Shown piece after piece: positions 31,429 through 37,089 of a stretch of 37,089 nt of DNA (positions within the stretch are counted from its first letter, which is position 1; every line of letters starts with the position of its first letter). Both the position numbers and the translations under genes were made by a program. The DNA comes from Burkholderia sp. H160 (GTDB taxonomy: Bacteria > Pseudomonadota > Gammaproteobacteria > Burkholderiales > Burkholderiaceae): the NCBI GenBank assembly GCA_000173575.1, contig ABYL01000065.1, positions 1 to 37,089 of the forward strand, written 5' to 3'. Under the pieces are notes generated by a model, which was not told the DNA's origin, did not search any database, and saw only the letters and a list, made by a program, of their open reading frames with translations.

Positions 31429-32352
31429 TTATTCGAGATTCTGTACCTGCTCGCGCATCTGTTCGATCAGTAGTTTCAGCGTCATCGACGAATCCGCGAG
31501 TTCCTTCGCCGCCGCCTTGGAACCGAGCGTGTTCGCTTCGCGGTTCAGCTCCTGCATCATGAAGTCGAGCCGCTTGCCGACCTTGCCGCCCTTTTCGATC
31601 ACGTGACGCGTTTCGTTCAGGTGCGCGGTGATGCGCGACAGCTCTTCGGCGATGTCGATGCGAATGCCGTACATCGTCACTTCCTGGCGGATCCGCTCGT
31701 TGATCTCCTCGCGCGATACGATCGTCGCGGCCGCATCCGGTGCGGCGATGCCGAGCGCTTCCTGCAGACGCTCGACGATCTTCTGCTGATGGCGCGCAAT
31801 CAGCTCGGGCACGAGCGGCGTGATCTTCGTGACGATCGTTTCCATTTCGGTGACATTGGCGAGCAGCATCGTCGCGAGTTGCGCGCCTTCGCGCGCGCGC
31901 ACGTCGATCAGGTCCGCGATCGCCTGCTTGCCGCAGGCGAGCACCGCGTCGCGCAGCGTCTCGGGCGCGATCCCGCTTTCGGCGAGCACGCCCGGCCAGC
32001 GCAGGATTTCACCGGTGCGCAGACGCCCTGCTTCGGGGAACGTGTCGAGCACCGTGCGTTCGAGGTGCGCGAGTTGCACGAGCGCATCGCGATTGATCGC
32101 GCCGGCGTTCGCCGACTGTTCGCTGCGCTGCACGTTCACGCGAATGTCGACCTTGCCGCGCGACAGCTTGTTCATCAGCATCTCGCGCAGCGTCGGTTCG
32201 ACGACGCGCACGTCTTCCGGCATGCGGAAATTTAGATCGAGAAAGCGCGAGTTCACCGTGCGCAGTTCGACCGACACGCTGACGCCGCCAGTGCCCGAGG
32301 CCGCCACGAGTTCGCGCGTGGCGCTCGCATAGCCAGTCATGCTGTAGATCAT
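31429..32352 (-). CDS. yicC: YicC-family endoribonuclease
   Basis: A 307-residue protein with the conserved start [15 protein letters not shown] and the family's C-terminal block [21 protein letters not shown]. YicC proteins are ribonucleases that act on small RNAs in E. coli. The start at ATG 32352 matches the family; an eight-codon upstream extension is less likely. First gene of the yicC-gmk-rpoZ-spoT cluster, divergent from rph. Confidence 0.93.
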   Translation of the reverse strand: MIYSMTGYASATRELVAASGTGGVSVSVELRTVNSRFLDLNFRMPEDVRVVEPTLREMLMNKLSRGKVDIRVNVQRSEQSANAGAINRDALVQLAHLERTVLDTFPEAGRLRTGEILRWPGVLAESGIAPETLRDAVLACGKQAIADLIDVRAREGAQLATMLLANVTEMETIVTKITPLVPELIARHQQKIVERLQEALGIAAPDAAATIVSREEINERIRQEVTMYGIRIDIAEELSRITAHLNETRHVIEKGGKVGKRLDFMMQELNREANTLGSKAAAKELADSSMTLKLLIEQMREQVQNLE

Positions 32353-32562
32353 CGTATATCTCGCGATTGCGGCCATGCGTTCGACGATGGCCTGAGAAGC
32401 GGATCGCCCGGCGTGTACGAGACGCGGGGCGGAGAACCGGCATTATCCCATTTTTGGTGGGGCCATCCGCATGGCCAACCGCCCCATCTGATCGGCGGTA
32501 AAATTACAGTTTTTCCTTCGCCCTCTTCCGGCCCTTCCTGCCCCATCGCGACCCATTCCGAC

Positions 32563-33300
32563 ATGAGCAATGACACCCAACGCCCCAGCGGCCGCCAGCC
32601 CAACCAGTTGCGCGACGTGCGCATCACGCGCCACTATACGAAGCATGCGGAGGGCTCGGTGCTGGTCGAGTTCGGCGACACCAAAGTGATCTGCACCGCG
32701 AGCATCAGCGAGAGCGTGCCGCCGTTTCTGCGCGACCGGGGGCAGGGCTGGCTCACCGCGGAATACGGCATGCTGCCGCGCGCCACGCATACGCGCAGCG
32801 ACCGCGAAGCCGCGCGCGGCAAGCAGACCGGCCGCACCCAGGAAATCCAGCGACTGATCGGCCGCGCGCTGCGCTCGGTGTTCGATCTCGAGAAGCTCGG
32901 CGCGCGCACGCTCAATCTGGACTGCGACGTGATCCAGGCCGACGGCGGCACGCGCACCGCGAGCATCACCGGCGCGTTCGTCGCCGCGCACGATGCAGTC
33001 GCCAAACTGCTCGCGACAGGTCGCATCGAAAGCTCGCCGATCAACGACTACGTTGCCGCGATTTCGGTTGGCGTGTACGACGGCGTGCCGGTGCTCGACC
33101 TTGACTACGACGAAGACTCGCAGTGCGACACCGACATGAACGTCGTCATGACGGGCGCGGGCGGCTTCGTCGAAATTCAGGGCACCGCCGAAGGCGTGCC
33201 GTTCTCGCGCGACGAAATGAGCGCGCTGCTCGATCTCGCGAGCGACGGCATCAGCACGCTGATCGCGAAGCAAAAGGCGGCGCTGGGAGTGCAGCAGTGA
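32563..33300 (+). CDS. rph: Ribonuclease PH
   Basis: A 245-residue phosphorolytic exoribonuclease that trims the 3' ends of tRNA precursors. It has [16 protein letters not shown] at the N-terminus, [16 protein letters not shown], the phosphate-binding [12 protein letters not shown] and the C-terminal [16 protein letters not shown]. The start is ATG 32563 (MSNDTQ). TAAAAT at 32499-32504 may be its -10. Overlaps rdgB. Confidence 0.95.
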   Translation: MSNDTQRPSGRQPNQLRDVRITRHYTKHAEGSVLVEFGDTKVICTASISESVPPFLRDRGQGWLTAEYGMLPRATHTRSDREAARGKQTGRTQEIQRLIGRALRSVFDLEKLGARTLNLDCDVIQADGGTRTASITGAFVAAHDAVAKLLATGRIESSPINDYVAAISVGVYDGVPVLDLDYDEDSQCDTDMNVVMTGAGGFVEIQGTAEGVPFSRDEMSALLDLASDGISTLIAKQKAALGVQQ

Positions 33301-33959
33301 ATGAGCTTCGTCAGGACGGTGGCGGGAATAGCGCTCACGGCGCGACGTCAGGCATGCCGTTGAAAAAGGTCGTGCTCGCGTCGAACAACGCGGGCAAGCT
33401 ACGCGAATTCGCGGCGCTGCTCGGCGCGGCCGGCATCGAGTTGGTCGCACAAGGCGAGCTCAATGTGCCGGAAACGGAAGAGCCGCATCCCACGTTCGTC
33501 GAAAACGCGCTGGCCAAGGCGCGTCATGCAGCAAAGCTCACCGGCCTGCCTGCGCTCGCCGACGACTCGGGCCTTTGCGTGCGAGCGCTGCGCGGCGCGC
33601 CGGGCGTCTATTCGGCGCGCTTCGCGCAACTCGCCGGCGGCGAGAAAAGCGACGCGGCGAACAACGCCCGCCTAGTCGCCGAACTGCATGGCGCGAGCGA
33701 TCGCCGCGGCTATTACTGCTGCGTACTCGCACTCGTGCGTCACGCGGACGATCCCGAACCGCTGATCGCCGAAGGCCGCTGGCATGGAGAAATCCTCGAC
33801 GCGCCGCGCGGCGAACATGGTTTCGGCTACGACCCGTACTTCTATCTGCCGTCGCTGAACGCGAGCGCCGCCGAACTCGAGCCGGCGGTCAAGAACGCGA
33901 GCAGCCATCGCGCGATCGCGCTGCGGCAACTGCTCGCGCGTCTGTCGGAGGAAGCGTGA
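33297..33959 (+). CDS. rdgB: RdgB/HAM1 dITP/XTP pyrophosphatase
   Basis: It removes non-canonical purine nucleotides (dITP, XTP) from the pool. The core has [46 protein letters not shown] and the C-terminal [10 protein letters not shown]. The start is uncertain. GTG 33297 overlaps the rph stop (GTGA) and has GGGAG seven bases upstream, giving 220 residues. ATG 33354 ([10 protein letters not shown]) gives 201 residues, closer to the family length, but has no spaced ribosome site. Confidence 0.93.
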   Translation: MNELRQDGGGNSAHGATSGMPLKKVVLASNNAGKLREFAALLGAAGIELVAQGELNVPETEEPHPTFVENALAKARHAAKLTGLPALADDSGLCVRALRGAPGVYSARFAQLAGGEKSDAANNARLVAELHGASDRRGYYCCVLALVRHADDPEPLIAEGRWHGEILDAPRGEHGFGYDPYFYLPSLNASAAELEPAVKNASSHRAIALRQLLARLSEEA

Positions 33960-35185
33960 TTCCGATCCGAACGGCGCCGGCGGACATCGGCAACGGTGTC
34001 GTCACGGCATTCACGTCGCCGGGCAGCATCCGTTTGACGTCGCTGCCGCCGCTTGCGCTGTATGTGCATTTTCCGTGGTGCGTGCGCAAGTGCCCATATT
34101 GCGATTTCAATTCGCACGAGTGGAAAGGCGAGACGTTCCCGGAAGGCGACTACCTTGAAGCGCTGCGCGCCGATCTGGAAATGGCGTTGCCGCTAATCTG
34201 GGGCCGCCAGGTGCATACGGTGTTCATCGGCGGTGGCACGCCGAGTCTGCTGTCGGCGGCGGGGCTCGATAGCATGCTGTCGGATATTCGCGCGCTGCTA
34301 CCGCTCGACGCCGACGCGGAAATCACGCTCGAAGCGAACCCCGGCACGTTCGAAGCCGACAAGTTCGCGCAGTTTCGCGCGAGCGGCGTGAACCGGCTGT
34401 CGGTGGGCATCCAGAGTTTCAACGAAGCGCATCTGAAGGCGCTCGGCCGCATTCACGACGCGGCGCAGGCGCGCCACGCGGTCGAAGTCGCCGCGACCAC
34501 GTTCGACAACTTCAATCTCGACCTGATGTTCGCGCTGCCCGGACAAACGCTCGCCGAATGCCAGGCCGACGTGGAAACGGCGTTATCGTTCGCACCGCCG
34601 CATCTGTCGCTGTATCACCTGACGCTCGAACCGAACACGCTGTTCGCCAAGTTCCCGCCGGCGTTGCCCGACGACGACGCGTCCGCCGACATGCAGGACT
34701 GGATTCATCAACGCACCGCCGAAGCCGGCTACGAGCGCTATGAGGTGTCCGCGTATGCGCGGCCGCATCGGCAGAGCAAACACAATCTGAACTACTGGCG
34801 TTTCGGCGACTATCTGGGGATCGGCGCGGGCGCGCACACGAAGCTGTCGTTTCCGAATCGCATCGTGCGCCAGGCGCGCTACAAACATCCAACGACGTTC
34901 ATCGAGCAGGCCAGGGCCGGTGCAAGCGTGCAGGAAGAGCATGAGGTCGGCCCGCGCGATCTGCCGTTCGAGTTCATGCTGAACGCGCTGCGGCTGGTGG
35001 AAGGTTTTCCGGTGCATCGGTTCATCGAACGCACGGGACTGTCGATCACGACGATCGAAGCGGCGTTGGAGGAAGCGGAGCGGCGCAAGCTGATCACCCG
35101 CGACCACGAACGGATCGCGCCAACGCCGCTCGGCCAGGCGTTCCTGAATGACCTGCAGGCGCTGTTCCTGAAGGATCCGCAGTGA
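33956..35185 (+). CDS. hemW: HemW, heme chaperone / radical SAM protein
   Basis: A 409-residue radical SAM protein. The cluster-binding motif is C42-x3-C46-x2-C49 followed by Asp-Phe (CVRKCPYCDF). The Phe where HemN has a fourth Cys marks HemW, which inserts heme, rather than the oxygen-independent coproporphyrinogen oxidase. Other markers are FIGGGTPSLLS, SVGIQSFNEAHL and KHNLNYWRFGDYLGIGAGAH. GTG 33956 overlaps the rdgB stop (GTGA) with GGAGG just upstream. Last gene of rph-rdgB-hemW. Confidence 0.93.
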   Translation: MIPIRTAPADIGNGVVTAFTSPGSIRLTSLPPLALYVHFPWCVRKCPYCDFNSHEWKGETFPEGDYLEALRADLEMALPLIWGRQVHTVFIGGGTPSLLSAAGLDSMLSDIRALLPLDADAEITLEANPGTFEADKFAQFRASGVNRLSVGIQSFNEAHLKALGRIHDAAQARHAVEVAATTFDNFNLDLMFALPGQTLAECQADVETALSFAPPHLSLYHLTLEPNTLFAKFPPALPDDDASADMQDWIHQRTAEAGYERYEVSAYARPHRQSKHNLNYWRFGDYLGIGAGAHTKLSFPNRIVRQARYKHPTTFIEQARAGASVQEEHEVGPRDLPFEFMLNALRLVEGFPVHRFIERTGLSITTIEAALEEAERRKLITRDHERIAPTPLGQAFLNDLQALFLKDPQ

Positions 35186-35225
35186 TGTCGGTTGGCCTGG
35201 ACTCGGCAGCGAGCTCGTTTCAGGT

Positions 35226-35231
35226 TACAAT
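35226..35231 (+). promoter_or_regulatory. -10 box of tRNA-Ser
   Basis: TACAAT ten bases before the tRNA; no clear -35. Confidence 0.4.
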
Positions 35232-35240
35232 TCGCGGCTT

Positions 35241-35330
35241 GGAGGTGTGGCCGAGTGGTTTAAGGCACCGGTCTTGAAAACCGGCGAAGGAGCAATCCTT
35301 CCGTGAGTTCGAATCTCACCGCCTCCGCCA
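35241..35330 (+). tRNA. tRNA-Ser (TGA anticodon)
   Basis: A 90-nt class II tRNA: acceptor GGAGGTG/CGCCTCC, anticodon arm CCGGT-CTTGAAA-ACCGG (anticodon UGA, reads UCA), long variable arm GAAGG-AGCAAT-CCTTC, T-loop GTTCGAATC, encoded CCA. Confidence 0.97.
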
Positions 35331-35346
35331 TATTCTGTGGTACTGC

Positions 35347-35386
35347 AACCCCGTCGATTCTTATGAATGGCGGGGTTTTGTTTTTG
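35347..35386 (+). terminator. Terminator after tRNA-Ser
   Basis: AACCCCG (35347-35353) pairs with CGGGGTT (35371-35377), with an inner ATTC/GAAT pairing, followed by TTGTTTTTG. Confidence 0.8.
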
Positions 35387-35427
35387 TGGCCCTGAAAAAC
35401 GGCGCATTCCGCTTCCGCCATCACGCG

Positions 35428-35820
35428 CTAAACCACCGCCACCGCCTCAACCTCGATCTTGAACCCATAGTGCAATTGCGGCACCGGCACGACCGCGCGC
35501 GCCGGTTTTGCGTCACCGGCCCAGCGCGCGTAGATCTGATTGAAGCTCGCCCAATGTTCGATATCGGCGACATACACGCGCACTTGCACCAGTTGCGCGA
35601 CGCTGCTGCCGACGCTTTCGAGCGCCGCCCTCACATTGGACAGAACCTGTTCAGCCTGCGCGTCGAATGGCGCATCGGCGAGCTTTTCGCCTTGCGCATT
35701 GATCGGCAATTGCCCGGACACGAAGACGAAGCCATTCGCGACCGCGACATGACTGTAGTGACCGCCGGGTTTCGCCAGCGCGGTAGGGTTGTCGGTGTAC
35801 GGCAAACGTGGGGCTTGCAT
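35428..35820 (-). CDS. RidA-family enamine/imine deaminase
   Basis: A 130-residue YjgF/YER057c/UK114 protein. It has GGHYSHVAVANGFVFVSGQLP near the N-terminus, QAEQVLSNVRAALESVGS in the middle and ARAVVPVPQLHYGFKIEVEAVA at the end, with the conserved Arg and Glu. Family members hydrolyse reactive enamines or imines from PLP enzymes. The start ATG 35820 shares its A with the stop of the upstream small gene (TGATG). Confidence 0.88.
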   Translation of the reverse strand: MQAPRLPYTDNPTALAKPGGHYSHVAVANGFVFVSGQLPINAQGEKLADAPFDAQAEQVLSNVRAALESVGSSVAQLVQVRVYVADIEHWASFNQIYARWAGDAKPARAVVPVPQLHYGFKIEVEAVAVV

Positions 35821-36050
35821 CACGCGTCCGCCATCTCGAGCTTCTCGCGCGCGTCCGCACAACGACGATTCAAATCGCGATGCATCAACTGGCTATCGAG
35901 CAAAGCCGATACATCCGTCAACCCGTGATCAAAGCGCAAGACGTATTCGATGTCGGTGTAATCGTAGTAAGCGCCGCTGTCGGCCATTCGTTGCGCTTCA
36001 GCGAATGCGGCATGTTGCCGTTCGCCGTTCACCAGGTCTTTGATCGCCAT
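35820..36050 (-). CDS. Small protein coupled to the RidA-family gene
   Basis: A 76-residue, charged protein, MAIKDLVNGERQHAAFAEAQRMADSG..., with an aromatic motif YYDYTDIEYVL. The start ATG 36050 has CGGAG eight bases upstream; an earlier ATG at 36083 lacks a ribosome site. No domain recognised. Its overlap with the RidA-type gene suggests they act together. 36051-36227 shows no gene. Confidence 0.6.
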   Translation of the reverse strand: MAIKDLVNGERQHAAFAEAQRMADSGAYYDYTDIEYVLRFDHGLTDVSALLDSQLMHRDLNRRCADAREKLEMADA

Positions 36051-36227
36051 GATTGCCGCTCCGAGGAACAGTGAATTCATCATAGCAACGCAAACCGCAA
36101 TGCACGGTGGTGCGCGCGCAACACCAGGAGTTTTCCGGAGAGGCGCGCGGTGAACTCACGCGTTGGCCGCGGCCCGCAGCCCGGGTAGCACAAGCGTCAC
36201 GCGGTTTTCACGCCGGTTTCACAGCGC

Positions 36228-37089
36228 TCATGCAGCCGCAGCCGGCGACTTCGTCGCGTGCCAGCGCATCACGAGCCTGCGTCCGACAAAGCAGAGGCAG
36301 CCCGCCGCACCGATCACGATGCCCATGCCCTTCGGCGTGCCGTCGTGCAACAGTCCGACCGCGAGACTCGACAACGCGCCGAGCGAGAGCTGCACCGCAC
36401 CGAACACGGCCGCCGCCGCGCCCGCGTTGGCCGGGTAGCGATGCATCAGATCGGTCGTGCAATTGGCGGACAACACGCCGACCACGCTGACGACGAAGAA
36501 CAGCCCGAACACGATCGACCACAAGCCTCCCCACCCGGTCAGCGACACGAGGCACACGAACAGCGACGCGACGAAGCTCACGGTCGCCGCGAACGAGATG
36601 ATCGGCACCAGTCCGAGCCGGCCGACGAACCGTGTATTCAGATAATTGCCGAGCATGATGCCAACGATGTTCAGCGCGAACAGGAAGCCATAGTGCTGCG
36701 CGGACACATGGAAATACTCGATGTACACGAACGGTGTCGCCGTGATGTACGCGAACATCGACGCGAACGCCATGCCGCCGCACAGCATGTGTCCCCAGGC
36801 GACCGGATCGCGCAGCAGCGTGCCATACGCGCCGAACGACTTCAGCAGCGCCGACTGCGCACGCTTCTCGCGCGGCCACGTCTCCGGCACCTTCAGGAAT
36901 GCGGTCACCGCGCACACGGAACCGAACAGCGTCAGCGCGACGAACACGGCGCGCCAGCCCCCCAGCAGCAGCAACTGTCCGCCGATCAGCGGCGCGAGCA
37001 GCGGGCCGATCGCCGTGACGATCGCGACCATCGACAGCACGCGCGCCGCGTCGCCCGGTTCGTGCGCGTCGCGCGCGATCGCGCGCGCG
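36228..37089 (-). CDS. Bcr/CflA-family MFS drug transporter (5' end off window)
   Basis: Partial: 287 residues of the C-terminal two thirds. The frame is open to the right edge. The visible part reads ARVLSMVAIVTAIGPLLAPLIG (motif C-like segment of DHA1 antiporters) and continues through about eight helices, with the ETWPREKR loop. Bcr/CflA proteins export drugs or small metabolites by proton antiport. Substrate unknown. Confidence 0.9.
   Translation of the reverse strand, partial: ARAIARDAHEPGDAARVLSMVAIVTAIGPLLAPLIGGQLLLLGGWRAVFVALTLFGSVCAVTAFLKVPETWPREKRAQSALLKSFGAYGTLLRDPVAWGHMLCGGMAFASMFAYITATPFVYIEYFHVSAQHYGFLFALNIVGIMLGNYLNTRFVGRLGLVPIISFAATVSFVASLFVCLVSLTGWGGLWSIVFGLFFVVSVVGVLSANCTTDLMHRYPANAGAAAAVFGAVQLSLGALSSLAVGLLHDGTPKGMGIVIGAAGCLCFVGRRLVMRWHATKSPAAAA

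Overview
The window is high-GC chromosomal DNA from a beta-proteobacterium, most likely a Paraburkholderia or Burkholderia relative. This rests on the spoT-rpoZ-gmk-yicC order divergent from rph-rdgB-hemW, a Burkholderiales-type porin, a GreB/cold-shock/PepN set of that lineage, and heavy use of G/C third positions. No database was searched, so all names come from motifs, length and gene order.

1-12699 (minus strand): thirteen closely overlapping genes of an aryl polyene (APE) pigment cluster, running leftward off the window. From upstream to downstream they are: a chain-length-factor-like ketosynthase (ApeC), acyltransferase (ApeD), two acyl carrier proteins (ApeE, ApeF), membrane protein (ApeG), a fused AMP-ligase/dehydratase (ApeH-ApeI), a fused glycosyltransferase/acyltransferase (ApeJ), an aromatic amino acid ammonia-lyase, thioesterase (ApeK), LolA-like carrier (ApeL), MMPL exporter (ApeM), ketosynthase (ApeO) and a dehydratase cut by the window edge (ApeP). 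The lyase would supply an aryl acid, the ligase would load it on an ACP, the ketosynthase pair and dehydratases would extend it, and ApeJ/L/M would attach and export the lipid to the outer membrane.

12700-17760: a regulatory gap, then a yybP-ykoY manganese riboswitch in front of a UPF0016/GDT1-family Mn exporter (plus), a DUF4136 lipoprotein (minus) and aminopeptidase N (plus). 17820-19940: a HigBA toxin-antitoxin module, fructose-1,6-bisphosphatase and tRNA-Thr(CGU).

19940-25130: a looser stretch with an apparent acyltransferase remnant, three small orphan genes, a periplasmic chorismate mutase, a DEDDh exonuclease/GIY-YIG fusion nuclease, a cold-shock protein with a long leader, a candidate small RNA, and a porin leader holding a sequence like the core of a c-di-GMP-I riboswitch.

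25129-37089: porin, greB, two identical tRNA-Arg(ACG) genes, a DUF2591 phage-type protein, the spoT-rpoZ-gmk-yicC cluster (minus), rph-rdgB-hemW (plus), tRNA-Ser(UGA), a RidA-family protein with a small upstream partner, and a Bcr/CflA drug transporter cut by the right edge.

The points most worth follow-up are the ammonia-lyase and the ligase-dehydratase fusion inside the APE cluster, the GEMM-like porin leader, and the candidate sRNA at about 24630-24711. I did not find a CRISPR array, insertion sequence, rRNA or convincing new defence system.
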